64,000 nucleotides of DNA from Plantago elongata (GCA_036897095.1 JAYMSP010000155.1:1-64000), one strand, 5' to 3'. Positions 22,629-36,185 are shown, counted from the first letter of the stretch. Translations and numbers: made by a program. The notes: generated by a model from the sequence alone, not told the origin.

Positions 22629-24664
22629 GTAGAGCTAGCTTTGGTTGAGAAACGTAAGGAGAGTCGAAAAGTTTCTATTTTGGGAGTATGGCAAGGGTAG
22701 AAGTTTGTATATTGATCCATAATAGGTGTGTATAAAAATGGTTGAATTCTATGAACATTTCACAGCTGGTTCGTGGAGGTTTCAAGAGAGTTGGTTGGTT
22801 TGTTTAAATTTAAAGGCCTCCTCGATTTGTTCACTGTAAAATTCAGTTGTTTTTATACAAGAAAGGCATCTTTGGAACATTCTTTTCATGTTTGAATTTT
22901 GGTTTTATTCATTGGGACAGTAATAAACAGTTGAACAACAGAGATTATAGAATAAACAGTAGCTAGCTAGCTAGTGCTATTCTTGTTTGTCCAGAGCTAG
23001 CACATAGAGAAACTAGGTGAATATGATAATCAAGTTAATTAGTAAAACTCAGAGTCTTAGGACAGTAAGATGCATTGGGGAAGAGGACAGTAGATTCCTT
23101 TGATAAGATGGAAATTTCTTGCCAATACAAATCATGTACGGAATGCAGAACTGTTTTTACTAAACACAGAATACATTTTTATATATTACAAACAGCACAA
23201 TAACTATTGTAATGAATAAGATAATCTTATAATTATAAATAATTACAATTTTAACTAAAAAAAACATCTAAACATGTTTATTTGAACCAATTATATTATT
23301 CGAAAAAAAAATCGAAGAAAATTTAAAAGAACACAAAGAACGAAGTTGAAGAACACGAAGAACGAAGAACACGAACGAATCTAGTCGGAGCTGCACAACT
23401 CCGACATCTTCTAGTGGAGCTATGCAACTCCGATTTGGAGCTTTTCTGATCGGAGTTGTGCTGATCGGCACGATCTGCCAAGACACGGTCCTGGGATCCT
23501 GGTCAGTTTCTTATTTTTTTCGTTTTTTTATTTTTTTCAAAACTCATGTAAAATTAATTAATTTAATTATACGATGTAATTAAATAAATATTAACGATTA
23601 CGAATATGAATTATAACAATATAAACATTTTAAATTCATCATTATTTATAAAGTATGATTAATGATTTTATAACATTAATTTTCGTTACGTTATAGCATC
23701 GTAGAAGATGTGATAATTTAATAAATTTTATGAAAATTGGGACTAATTCTATATTTATATAATTTATTGGAACTTTTGTAATATATAAAAATATGTCATA
23801 CGTTTAGTAAAATCGATCCGCATTTAACAATCCTCAACATGTATTATACCCACATGATTATGAAGTGCAGTTTAGTTGAGAAAACGTTATACCTCCAACT
23901 AATAGGTTGGGGTTCGAGTCAATTTTACCGTTTCAACTTTCAAAGAAATACACGTATGATTGCATATATGCATGATATTTGTATTTTGTGATTGGTGATT
24001 TCAACAATCAATAAATCATCAATCAAAAATACAGTATTAAACACATGTCATGCAGATCCTCAAATAAAATGTTCAAATGAACCTGGACTATTAACATTTT
24101 ACAAAGAAATTGCAGTTAAGTCCCAAAACTATACGGAATTCCTCAAAAGTTGACCCATTTTCATAATCTTCACATTTAGATTGATAACCTCATGAATGCT
24201 TATCCATGGAGGCTTGGGAGAGCTTCGGCTCGTCCATAGACGAACCCAAGCTCATCCTGGTTGCTTTTATTAATGGTTGAAATTTTGAGTTTGAAGCCGA
24301 ATAAGAAGATTTTGGTAGTATAAGTTTCAGAAATTATTATTTTACATTAATTTTAGAAAATGATCCACTTAGCACTTAAACTAAGAGAATGTATCCAAAG
24401 CTTGGGTGGGAATGCTTAGGAAAAACTGGATTCCCTAAGAATTTTAAATTATGATGATGCAGGCTTTATATTACTATAATGTGGTGGTGACACAAATCAT
24501 GTAACAATTGTTATATGCTCCAATAAAATATGCAAAGATAAACAGATAAAAGGGTATTACTAAAACCAAAAACCCAGTTCAGGACATTGTTAACCAGCAA
24601 ACCTCTCTAATGTCTAGGTTAGCCCTATACACCAGTCAAGCTAATGTCTTGTGAACAAACCTCA
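22629..24664. other. Intergenic, with one SINE copy
   Basis: Upstream region of the membrane-protein gene and downstream region of the OSCA gene. It is AT-rich. The 72-residue minus-strand frame at 23268-23486 is low complexity. A SINE copy lies at 23860-23945. Nothing else is assigned. Confidence 0.45.
23860..23945 (+). mobile_element. tRNA-derived SINE copy
   Basis: Same family as 3719-3810. GAAGTGCAGTTTAGTTGAG is the box A region, followed by CTCCAACTAATAGGTTGGGG and the box B sequence GGTTCGAGTC, then ATTTTACCGTTTCAA. Diverged, with no clear target duplication by eye. Confidence 0.6.
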
Positions 24665-27600
24665 CTACTTAGAGACATGATGTTGTGATTCAACACCATA
24701 TCTGTACATGTTTCTTTGTGACTCCACCTCATAGTGATATTGATACTCCGTACGTTGTTGTTCTACTTCAAAATGTTGGATGCCATTAGATGGTTCATGC
24801 ATGTGATAATTCGAATGCTGTCTGGAGGGAGGGCCAACCGCAGTTGCAGTAGCAGTTTGATCTTGAGGCCGAGTTTTGTCAACTCTGACTTCAGATAACT
24901 CAACTTCGTCAAATGAGTGGAAAATCGGATGCAAGTATGCATCAGCCAAGTAAGACTTGAAGTTGGCATCAGCTTCAGTAGTGTGGTCTTCTGTATCCTT
25001 GGTTACTGCTTCCTGAAAATACGAATACAGGTAAATAACAAGAACAGTGAGAACAAATAATTTATTGAACAGTTACAAGTTTACTTCAAACAAACTTCAA
25101 AGCTGAATATATACTAATATTTACAATACAAAAACTTCCCTACTAATAGTACTATAGTAGTATGGTCTAGAAAAGTGGTATTCTAGTGCAAACACCCAGC
25201 AAGTTTCCGAAGGAGAACCGAGCTTCTGCTGTTGAAAATAAGTTGCACAGAGCTAATTTTTCACATATTAATATTCTGGTTTCTTTTTGTTTTGTTTTCA
25301 GCAGTTCTTGCAAACGCCGTACTATTTGCTTTCCATATTTTTCATCTACTTGTATTAAATTATATTTCAAAATGATTCTAAGCTCTTGCCACCACCATAA
25401 ACAAGAAAACGAAAGCTAGAACTAGTTCAACCCTAATGATTTAGCATAATACATGCCTGCTGCCAAACAGTATGCTACATTTGCTTTTAAGTATCCATGT
25501 TTGCATCTTTACCTCAAGAGGATACTTTCTGAAAGCAGGTTCGAAGCGATGCTTGCAATACTGGTGGAAAGCCAATGTCAATATCGGTAGCAATACAAGC
25601 AAAGGAGTCGACTTTGCTGCCTTCTTTGTGCTTAACAAGCCCATTAGGAGCAATTGTGATATTACTAAGCTGGCTATAATTCGAGCATGAACATGAGGCC
25701 AAAATGCAGCAGCACTCTCGTATCGTTGATTATAAACATTGATAATCTGCATCATCATGAAAAATTGCATTATTACATAACTCAACTTAGTAAACCCAAA
25801 AAGTATATTCAAGCAAGTTGGTGCTGCTTACCTGGTGACGATAGACAAAGTATGCAAAGGCAAAGAAGACCAGTAAAAAAGGGAGGAGGATTGGGGTGAC
25901 AACCATGTACACAATGCCCAGAAGAAAATACAATTGAAGGGTAGGTATAGCCTCCGGCAAATCGACTCCACCTGGATCCATTGCTTTATCCAAGTCCCTC
26001 TCAGTTTTTACGATGAACATGTTTTTCAAGTGAAATATTACTAAAGGTTTCAACCGGAGAATTTCACCGGCAATTCCAGCCCAACCATCAACCATTATGT
26101 ATGTAATGAAGAAAGTAGCCTTCATCGGTATTGATACTCCAATATTTCTAGGGATCCTGTAAACAAGAAAATTATGCTCCGTGCTTTTTGTAGGAGAAAA
26201 TAAAGTAGGAAGAGGTGTGCAAAACATTACTGTGTAGGTGATTGATGAAGAAAAGCATCAAGCTGCTGAAATGCTGTTCCCGTAGCTATGCTCCCCAAGA
26301 ACACATTCACCAACATGAAGTAATAGTATTTTGCAGCAGTTTTACGTTCTAATACTGATAGTGCCACGTGCCCTTCTATTTTTGACATAATCATCAAAAT
26401 TTTGGGAAGAACCATCAAAAAGATTTTAAGAGCTAAACCAGGAAGGAATCCCTGCATGAATGACTTGATGACTTTCCTGCACAATAATCATCCAATTAAG
26501 TTCAAAATCAATTGGGGAGAGGGGATATAAATCCAAAATTGGAAGCACAAAACAAGTAAAACAAAATAATCTTTCCATTATAATTCACACTCACCATTCA
26601 ATCAATGGCCTGAGGAATGGAGCTACCTTCTCCAACCCATCCAGATTTGCCAACGATTGAACAAAAGCAATAGGTACCATATAACAGAAGACCAAAGCAA
26701 ACACTGATATAGATATCACGAGTTTTCGCATGCTAAGGGAGAGAAATGGTATTGCCAGGTTCTTCCAGTACAAGTCACGAGGTTCAGGGGCCCAATTTGT
26801 TATCCACAGAGTCGGGTTTTTGCTCTGCTGTGTCTGTGCACAAACTGCTGCACCCCATCTTGAGTTGAACGATACAAAGGCAGCTGACATCACAGATTTT
26901 GGGTCTTTCAGAATATTCTCACGTTCCATTGTCAACTAAGATCAAGGTAAGAAACAAAAAAAAAATTGATCTCATCAGAAAAGAAATTCAGTCGCCAGCT
27001 GAAAAACTATTAAATTAGGTCCTTACAATCGAAATTATGGAGCAAACTCACTTTGTGATCAAGATCTCTAAGTTGTTCCCTGTAGAAGTCAATGGAATCG
27101 ATTTTTTCACCCCAAAGGCCTAGGAAGCCTCTCTGCATAAATAAACATTGAAGCTATCAGATGATGTTTTGATCTGGAGGTAACGAAATTCATGCCATTT
27201 CCCCAAGCATACCTTTCTAGTAGGTCTCTTCTTGTCTGGATGCCTCTCAAACTTAAGTTGGTTGTAGTCCAACCAATTTTGAACTCTATTTCGTTCTTTA
27301 ACCAGTTTGGCAAACTTATTAGCGTTGTACACGGGCTGGAACAAGGCACATATAAGGTAATTACAAGTGGGGAGGACAAGTCATACTAAGATTACATAAG
27401 AGTGAAGGCACTATTTCAGAGCTTGAAATTTAAAAATTAAAATATGAATCCAAGATACATTATTTCACGCATACCTGATGACATAGATAGTGTTCTGGAT
27501 GGTTTCTGCGAAAGTAAGTCTCAACACTATCAGATATTGAGTGTCCAGAAATACGCGGCACATTCCTAACAAGTACCTAAAAAAAAACCATATTAGAGTT

Positions 27601-29868
27601 AATAAACTGCTGTCTGAATGACATGAATTTCAACAACTGTCCCCGTATATCACCAACTAATTAATATAGGCAGAGCAATCATGTGAGACTGTAACTTCTG
27701 TGACCTAATGCAAAACACTCAGAGGTTTTATGTACATAACGCACAGAACCTCTTCATTAATTAATCTCTTGTAGCTGGACAGTTAAAGTTTCCTGGATGC
27801 TCATTATCAAGCAAAACCAAAAACTTATAGATAGAAAGCTGGAAACAAATCACAAGTATGAGATGCTGTGGAATCGAGAAATGAAAATGAGCAGAAGAAA
27901 AGGCAATTATAGTTTTCCTGTCAAATAAATGTAGGACATTTGCCAAATTTTCACATGATATTTTCATATTGCAATAGACATATGGTTTCAACTAACCGTG
28001 AATTGTTCTGCCCGCCTGCCTTGCTCAGCCAAAAAGTTCAGTCGCATTGAAACAACCCTACCATACTCTGTGTAGAGCAAGTAACAGGCCCACATGGTAA
28101 ACAAGTACTCCAATGATATATGGACAAAGAACCTGGCATTCAAACACAGTTTATTTTGTTAGCCATGTTGGTGCTGAAACATAAAATAAAGATAAAGAAA
28201 ACAGAAGAAACCATGTTTTACTAATTTATTGAGTGGCTTTATCATGAAATCATACTTGTAGGACTCGGGACGGATATTTGATATTGAAAGCTTGTCTATG
28301 TCATTGACCACCAGGTCCCTTCGAAGAAAAAATAAAGTTCCACCATATGCATTCACTGGAATCAGGACTATGAGTGCTGCTATAGCTATGGGCCCAAATA
28401 ATTTCAATCTGCCACAATTTCAATGAACAAAAGCTTTGTTACTAGACCAAAAAATCATCGTTGCAGATACAGTATCAAGTTTTAAAAAAAATTACAAAAC
28501 TAAAGAAGGATGCAAGTTCAGTTGTAAGTAAGCCTAAATTTTCAGTTATAAAATCTACTTTAACTCGTAGGAACACCAATGATAAGAGCCTGCTACATCA
28601 AGATGCATTCGGATAAATTTAAACTATTATAATATGCTCCATCCTGTCATCAAGCAACAACACTAAAGATTACTGCATTATAAAATTATGAAGCCTATCC
28701 ATCTTTTATTTTTTTAGAAACCATCATGTAGTTGAAAATTTCACAACTTTACTTAACAATATCACCGGCAAAGTGACGAGAACAAATTATACAACTGTAT
28801 GTTGTAATGTTAAGGACAGTTAAGGAAGTTTGAGATTTGGTGCAGGGACTAAGATACTCAAAAATGCAGGCCTGTTAGCACTTGAAGAATATTGCCGCCG
28901 TTAGTTATACTACAGTATAAAAGCAATTTATATCTGACAAACCCATGTGGTTATCACCAATTAGCAGTAACACTAGCATTCCAAAGTTCACCTTAAATAA
29001 TAAGCTTTATTAAATGCCATGCCAACTTACAAATGTAGGAAAAATATCAACCCCTTATATCACGATCATGTGTTAAAAAAAGTAGGTTAATGCAATTACA
29101 GCAACTTTGGAGAACTAACAAGAAAAATGATAGCCATAGCATCAAACTGGACCAGGTTGGTATATAGCACTGAAACAATAAAAACTAAGTTAAAACAAAA
29201 TTCAAGCATTTGACATCAAGAAAAATCAAACATTTTAATTCAATTTCGACTCAACTTAACAATTATCCTTCTCTTTCTACCCACCTCTTTATCTCTCTTT
29301 ACTAGTATAATCAATCAAACAACATTAAAACCAACCAAATCACCTTAAAAAAATCTAATCTATTACTTCGTTCTCTAGTAACACATAAACATGTGAGCAA
29401 ACAGAGTCCATTAGTAAGTATTACTACCATTTACCACAAGTGGAATTACACATAAACATGCATGGCTCAGCTCAGCAGGTTTAAAGTTCAAACATACAAA
29501 AAGGTCGAATCTTAGTTTAACAAAAGCTGGATAAGAAAGTACCCAAGAATGTAAATCCTCAAGAAAACAGCAGAATCAAGACCAGCATGCTGGATAATCT
29601 GAGGCTCAGTCATGTTGAGAGCCTGAGGCATCCAATTAAGGAAAGTGAGATAAGTCCTGAAATCCAAATTCACAAATTTGGCCACCAAACCACCACCCAT
29701 GCTTCTGGGATCAGTCCTCTTTCCAGCAATGTACCATTTTGGGAAATAAACCCTGTCATTGATAGGCTGAATTCTGAGCAGGGCAAAAGCCAACAAGAAA
29801 GCAAGAGCACCTAGAATGTTCAAAAGTGCAGAAACCCCTATATCAGCAACACTCGCCATTGTGCTCAA
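24665..29868 (-). CDS. OSCA1-like: OSCA/CSC1-type hyperosmolality- or stretch-gated calcium-permeable channel
   Basis: Eleven exons on the minus strand: 29543-29868, 28256-28408, 27997-28132, 27475-27576, 27213-27335, 27052-27132, 26595-26935, 26231-26476, 25832-26156, 25513-25746, 24665-25012. All borders are GT/AG, with one frame of 804 residues, the usual OSCA1 length. An N-terminal membrane domain holds NDRVYFPKWYIAGKR near residues 36-50 and two further helices. A cytosolic RNA-recognition-like domain spans about residues 205-350. The 7-helix DUF221 core, from about residue 355 to 670, includes WAPEPRDLYWKNLAIPF, PIAFVQSLANLDGLEKVAPF, GFLPGLALKIFLMVLPKILM and FAYFVYRHQ. Known OSCA proteins form plasma-membrane dimers that open on membrane tension and pass cations including Ca2+. 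The C-terminal tail (about residues 770-804) is unusually rich in Gln, His and Tyr. A second ATG nine bases in (MASVADIG) could also serve as start. Confidence 0.93.
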
Positions 29869-30290
29869 CTACAGCTCCTATATCTCGGACCGACCTAAAC
29901 AACTCAAAACAAACAAGAAAGAGAGAAAGAGTGAAAAGGGGGTAAAAACAAGAAAGGTGGTAAAGAATGGTTTTTGGGTAGACTTTACAGGGTTTAATGA
30001 GGTTTTATTTTCAGAGGAGCATGTGAAAGTGAGAGTTAAAGATTTTTGTGGGTTTTCTTTGGGACTTACCGAAAAGAAGAAGAACAAAGGAGAAGAAGAA
30101 GAATGGTTTTACACTTTTTGCTGCTTTACTTTTTGCAAGCTAGGTGTGACAGGTTTTTGTTCTTGCTGTGATTCTTCAAAATCTCTAGCATTAAACTCTT
30201 TCAAATGTATTATTCCATGTATTACACTTTACTCCCTATACCTTTCCATACTTGCAACTTTCTACTTCAACTCTTTCAAATTTTAAACAA
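29869..30290 (-). promoter_or_regulatory. Probable 5' leader/promoter region of the OSCA gene
   Basis: Upstream of the OSCA start the minus strand is strongly pyrimidine-rich (complement of AAGAAAGAGAGAAAGAG and AAGAAGAAGAA runs), a common property of plant 5' leaders. No TATA box can be chosen with confidence. The plus-strand frame at 29816-30286 is a shadow of this composition. Confidence 0.4.
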
Positions 30291-32990
30291 CTTCTTTATC
30301 TCCTAAACGAATGAAGATTCTAGGTATATTATAGTTTATAGATGTTCAAACATTGAAGAGAACTTCTACCTATCATTAAACGTTATGCTAAATGGGGGTG
30401 TAGTTCCTATGTATATTTATAGCAACCGTTAATGTTAATATTGTTAAATTATTATACTTCGTTGATAAGAAACGAAACAATTTAACTTGAATTTAGGGTG
30501 GGTCAGTCTTGGGAAGAACATTTTAAAGATAATATATAGTAAAAATCGAACGTGTCAAAGTCAAGTTAAGGATTGTTAGAATCAAAGTTGCTCAACTGCT
30601 CATTATCCAAAACAAGTTTAGACATGTTAGAATTAGAGGTGTTCATCGGCCTCCAACGAAGCGCAACTCAGCTCGTAAGACGTTTCAATGTCCGAAAACC
30701 AAAATTGCAGGTCTAGTTCGAGTGGGAGATTGAAGAGCATGAGTGACAAACTAGCCAAATACTTCACTGAAGCATATGATCATGCACAAAGTTTTGGAAG
30801 CGATGTGCATTAGTGAGAAATTTGAGTGACGAAATGTTTTTAAATATATGTATTATATTTTAAATTATTTTAATTAATAATTTATAAATAAAACATTTTA
30901 TGTTGTTTATATGTATATGTATAATCATTGATACTCTTAATATAAATTTAGAGATGAATGTAATATTTGTAGTTCTCTTTAATTTATTTAATGAAGACGA
31001 TCTCTAGTCCTTTAAGGAAACTTATTAATAATCATGCAAGAAAATACCGATTCCTGCGTTCCAACAAAATCTTTCTGTTTTATCTTTTTTTATTTCACAA
31101 TTAAAGTTTTTCATATCTGTTTTTGACAATTTTTATTTCATATACATACAATTTAAATATACAATAGTACTCGTTAATAATGAAAAGAAAAATCTTTTTA
31201 AAAGGCTAAAGGGTAACTCGAACCCCGATGTATTGGTTGGAAATGAAACGTTTTACCAACTGAGCTACATTTCGTTGTCGAATTATAATTAATATTTTAT
31301 CGAACTGGGTTATTGTAGATTTAGAAAGTTAATTTAGATATTTTATTCATAGAATGGAATGGGTGGAGTATAATTTTAGTGGGAACACACCTAGGAAACT
31401 TATAGTACTTGAGTGCAAATTATAAAGATAGTTTTGCATAGAAATAGATAAGCATGAAAGATGAGAAGTAAAATGTAATTATATTAGTTGTTTCCAGATC
31501 TGTTTGTCTTAAAGTCTCTGTGATTCTTTTCTGAAATTGGGTTTTGCTATTGTCAGGTAAGCGGTGGTTAATAATGAGATTAATTGATTGACTAAATGCA
31601 GTTAGTTGTATCAGCCCGTGATTTATCCTTAATTGTAGCTAAATTGCTTTGTCTGTTGCATTCCGTAAGCTACCAATTAATATTCTACTCATATTTTATC
31701 ACATCTAATTTTCTCACTTAATTGAGTCATGTACAAATGAAACTTTTTTTTCCTTTCAAAAAACTATTAGGTTATATCAGAAAGATATTTATTAAATTAT
31801 TTTTATTTAATACTATAATTTTATGTTTATTAATTTTATTCAATATAATTTTTAAATAATTTGTAATAAAAAATTCAAAGTTGATCTCGAAATAAATAAA
31901 TAATATTATTCTTAAACGGAGGGAGCATTGGCAACTATAAATAATGTTTTAAAATTTTATGGTCAATTGGCAGCTATATATAATGTTTTGAGATTTTATG
32001 GAAAAGTTAATTAGGCTTTTCTATTCTCAGGTCGGCTTCGTATCGAACTGAACACAGGTCATCGTTATCGTTAGATGCTCGCCATGTGGCATCTGATACA
32101 CTCACATCCATCCATTTCAGTTCGAAGTCATTTTCTCAATAATTATAGGTATGAAGGTCTATAATTTATTTATTTTATAATTAAAAATTCCCAAAAATAT
32201 ACAAATTGACTATAATAATCTTAATGATATAATAATTCATTTAAAAATATATATATATATAATAAATAATTTCAATAAATTAAAATTACAAAAATAACTT
32301 ATTTATAAAAAAAATACTTAATATTTAACTAAAACGTTTAAACGTATTTGTAAATTCTACAGACATTTTCTGAAGAATAGGTTGAACCTAATTGTAGAGT
32401 GAAAAACCTTAATTCTCCATGGAAGAACTCTAATTCTCCATTAAAGAACCCTACTATTGATATTGATGGAGGAATTTAAAGGTTTGTAAATATTATCCAA
32501 GCAATTCGCTTTTCAATATGTCTCTTGAAATTTCTCCAAAAGGTTAAAGGTTTGTGGAGAGAATTGATGTTCTCTGAAATGTATTTGATTCGGCTTGAAG
32601 ACAAAATTGATGTTATGATGTTGTTTCACTTGTCATTATAATTTGATGGTGTGATGTTGAATATACATATGTGATATAATCATAATTTTAGGATCTGAAG
32701 CTCGTTCTTACATTAAAGATCTGTTCTGAAGCTCGTTCTTCCATTAACGATATGTTCTTACGTTAATTTTATGTTCGATTGCCACGCGACAATAGAATAA
32801 TTGACACATCAACAAGCCTGGTAGATTTTATGTTCAGTTGTTAAAGCACAGTTTCTTGATCTATTGCCGCGACATTATGGCGAAAAGTATTGTTATGTGC
32901 TAGTACAAAATGTGGTAATTGTGTTGCTTCAAGACATTTGATTTATTGCCGCACTAATCTTTAATAAACATGTGATTTATTTGATCATGT
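30291..32990. other. Intergenic, transposon scraps
   Basis: AT-rich. It holds a SINE copy at 31198-31280 and a more distant tRNA-like match near 30654-30735 (GAAGCGCAACTCAGCTCG, later TAGTTCGAGTGGG). A GGAGGGAGCA motif near 31918 resembles one end of a Stowaway MITE, but no partner end was found. No host gene. Confidence 0.45.
31198..31280 (-). mobile_element. tRNA-derived SINE copy, reverse orientation
   Basis: On the minus strand it reads AACGAAATGTAGCTCAGTTG (box A region), CCAACCAATACATCGGGG, box B GGTTCGAGTTACC, then TTTAGCCTTTTAAAAAG. It matches the copies at 3719 and 23860 across the whole tRNA-like part and has the best-preserved box A (TAGCTCAGTTGGT). Confidence 0.65.
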
Positions 32991-32998
32991 ATAGGTAA

Positions 32999-34445
32999 CA
33001 TGGATGGGTATGATTTTTCTAACGATGGCATTGAAAGTTTGTAGGATGAGATGTCTGATCTTGAAGATATACCATCCGATGGGCACAAATTGTATCAAAA
33101 TGATATGAATGGAGAACCATTGGAAACAGAAGATGATGTTATGAAGTATGTTTTTGTTCGTTGGAAGCACGCTCACCAATTTTACGTTCAATACGGACGT
33201 TGAAGAGGACTTGACATTAGGAGAACCCATCGAAGGAAGGATCGAGCCCGCAAGACAGTGAATGTGGAATGGGACTGCATTTATGCTAGAGAGAACATGG
33301 TTGATAAAGGAAAGCAACGTGTTCGCAATTATAGAGAAAGCAAGAGATGTGGATGCCAAGCTAAATTTAGGGTGGCACGTAACTGGGATGTAGATAAGTT
33401 AAACTACGTTTCATATATATAATCAATAAACACAACCACCCTCTTGCAACTTGTAGGACCTCCAATCATCTAAGTGTAACAGGTGATGCAACTGAATACT
33501 AAGTACTTAATGTATATTGCATCACATGCTAAATTAGACAAAATGTGTAGTTCTTACTATTTCAGTAAAATGACAGAACCACAGATGTTTACGGTGTACT
33601 CATTGAATGAAGCGGGGATTCGTCCATGTGATATTATAAAAATTATAGAGCAGGATATCGGAGGTCCTGGAACTCTACCTTTTTGTGCCAAGTTTGTATA
33701 CAATTATCTGTATAAGAAGCAGGTTGAGCAAGTTGGTAGAGATGGTGATGGGAACACTGCTCTGGCTCTTCTGGACGGGATGAAGATGAATGATCCGGAC
33801 ATGAAGGTTGAGTTCAAGATTAATCCTGGTGACGAATCTCTTAGTGCAATATTTTGGTCGGACGGATTTTCACAAGCATCATACAATTGTTTTGGTGATG
33901 TTCTGGTATTTGATAGAACATATAGGACTAACAAGTATGGTTTTCCACTAGTGATCATGTCAGGTGTTGATAATCACTTGAGAAACTGCATTTTTGGTGT
34001 TGTGTTGATGTGCAATGAAACAATTGAGGCATACATTTGGTTATTGAGCACATTTAAAAGGGTGATGAGAGGGAAGCACCCTATGTCAGTATTGACTAAC
34101 CAAATGCAGCCATGCGCGCTGCCATTTCAGCTGAGTTTCTCGAAGCAAGACATAGGTTGTGCAGTTGACATTTGATGAGGAACTGCATGCAAAAAGTAAA
34201 AAAAATGAAAAGTTCACTCAATCTCTAGGTTACCTCCTTAAGCAAAATATTAGTGTTCCGGAGTTCGAGCAGTCTTAGGTTGAAATGATTGAACAATTCG
34301 TGAAAAATAAGTGGTTGAAAGATTTATATGACATTAGATACATGTGGGATCGTAGGCATTTCACAGGAATGATGTCGATTGACATATTAGCATATTCTTT
34401 TGATTTGGGCTATAATTTTAAACCGCATGGACCAGATTACCGTTA
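32999..34445 (+). pseudogene. FAR1/FHY3-related (MULE transposase-derived) gene, broken
   Basis: Two FAR1-family parts are visible. At 33150-33450 lies a FAR1-type DNA-binding domain: QFYVQYGR, then WDCIYARENM, RESKRCGCQAKFRV and, in another frame, HNHPLAT. At 33483-34175 a 230-codon open stretch covers a MULE transposase core: FWSDGFSQASYNCFGDVLVF, then DRTYRTNKYGFPLVIMSGVD and LLSTFKRVMRGKHPMSVLT. The usual second catalytic Asp in the LTDQ motif is Asn here (LTNQ). Downstream pieces continue the family pattern (KWLKDLYDIRYMWDRRHF near 34310-34365). At least three stops or frame changes interrupt it (for example TAG at 33042 and TGA near 33200), so it is a relic of either a FRS gene or a MULE. 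Confidence 0.75.
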
Positions 34446-35030
34446 ATATTCGAGAATGAATCTACAAAAGTTCTTATGCTTGGTGTTAGTGTTCCGTCAT
34501 TTAATTATATAATTAGGTTAAACACTTAATCAATGTTTAAATGTATATATTAGAAGATTAGATAATCTAATTTATACTGAATATACATTGTTTCAGAAAT
34601 AAGATCAATATAACAACATCTTTATAATGAACTTTATAATGAACTTTTTTTGCCAGTCTAATGAATATAGTACCAACTAGTAACAATATTATAGGGAGTA
34701 ATAAAAATCAAAAAAAAAAAACAATTGTATAATGGAAAAAAAATAGAGAATGACCATTGCTTATTGCCAAAATCACCTTAAATAAGACTAATACTAGTAC
34801 AAATGAGAAGAATGAAAAGCGCAACAAAGTACTAATATACATGTATTGCTTTTCTGGTCATTCTGGTCCCATACCGGTTGCATCCGGATTTTAACTAGAA
34901 TCCAACTATTTACATGAATTGAAAACCGATCAGGTAAATATTAGGTCTAAACCGAACAAGATATACCAGCCCGGTAAGATATACCAGACTGGTTCTGGTC
35001 ATCTTTTTCGGCCCGGGCCGAGTTTTGAAC
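34446..35030. other. Intergenic, no gene seen
   Basis: AT-rich. A segment near 34860-35030 is rich in CCGGT and CCCGG words and ends GAGTTTTGAACACCTATAA, reminiscent of the ends of hAT-type non-autonomous elements. No matching opposite end was secured. Confidence 0.35.
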
Positions 35031-35059
35031 ACCTATAAACGGAGTATATGCATGAATGC

Positions 35060-36185
35060 ATTAATTAAAAGAGGGAACAATTTGTCGGTCTACTTGAGAC
35101 GGATTATTTTAATGAATGCCCAACATGGGGTGCGAGAAAGGTTCGATAGTAGATTTAGAATACAAAGACCATTGTTCATCTGGATCATCGAGGCCTTAGA
35201 ACAATGTAACATATATTATGCAACGGCCATATGCTACAATTAGGAGGTTGGTGTTTACTACAAAACAGAATGCATATCTGCCCACAAACAACTTGCATAT
35301 GGTGTATGTGCATACCCGGTCAAAGAATACACTCGAGCGAGCCAAACGACCGGTCATGACAGCGTAAGGGCTTTTGCGATGGTGTGATTGCGGTTTTCAG
35401 TCTAACATTTATGAGGAAGGCCAACAAGGAGGATGTACCTCGATTAATCGAGATTAACACTAGTCAAGATTTTTTTCGGCATGCTTCAAAGTATTAATTG
35501 CATGCACTAGGAATGGAAGAAATGTATGTCAGCTTCTAAAGGACGGTTCCAAGGAAAAAGAAAAAAAGAAAGCCACACTTGTTTTGGATTGCACCAAGAT
35601 ACTTGTATTTGGCATTCTTTCTTTGGTGTTTCAGGAAAGTTAAATAATCTCTTAACGTGATTATACGGTTACTGGTATTCGACGAATTACCAAGGGGAGA
35701 ATCACCTACCTGTAACTTTAAAGTAATGGCCATCAATAAAACATGGGGTACTATCTAACTGATATCATATACCCGAAGTGGCAACATTTGTGAAGTCAAT
35801 AAAAGGTCCAATAAATCCAAAACAAAATATGTTTACAACCCAACAAAAGTCATATACGAAAGATGTTGAATGCGCTTTCAGGGTTATCCATCACACTTTG
35901 AAGCGATTAAAGATCTAGCATTGACCCATAACCAAGAATACTTTGTTGGGGACATAAACTGTTGCATTTGCTTGCATAATATGATAGTGGATGGTGAGCG
36001 GTACTTAATTATATCGCAAAGGTGGTAGCAAAATTCCATGAAGATGTTGTGGAATTAGGCTTCAACAACAAAGATGATAATGATTGCAACTGCATGGATT
36101 TCGTGTGATTTATTAAAGGGCTATTTGACGAAAAGGACAGACTTGGAAAGTCTAGAAACACATAAGCAACTCAACAAGACCTGAT
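35060..36185 (+). pseudogene. PIF/Harbinger transposase (plant transposon protein), broken
   Basis: The N-terminal part at 35100-35230 reads RFDSRFRIQRPLFIWIIEAL, typical of plant PIF/Harbinger-like transposases. The C-terminal part near 35765-36020 shows EVATFVKSIKGPINPKQNMF, then TKDVECAFRVI and, in another frame, CICLHNMIVDGER. These are the usual closing motifs (ILHNMIVEDE type). The middle is scrambled by stops and frame changes, so no full frame remains. The second Harbinger ORF (Myb-like) was not seen. Confidence 0.7.

Noticed and set aside
27107-27379. A 90-residue minus-strand frame as a separate gene
   Set aside because: It overlaps OSCA exons 5 and 6 in a different frame, and the spliced OSCA model explains the region.
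29816-30286. A 156-residue plus-strand frame with Lys-rich start
   Set aside because: It is opposite to the OSCA leader and arises from its purine-rich complement; it has no recognisable domain.
31744-31930. A Stowaway MITE ending in GGAGGGAG
   Set aside because: Only one end fits; no matching inverted end or TA pair was found.
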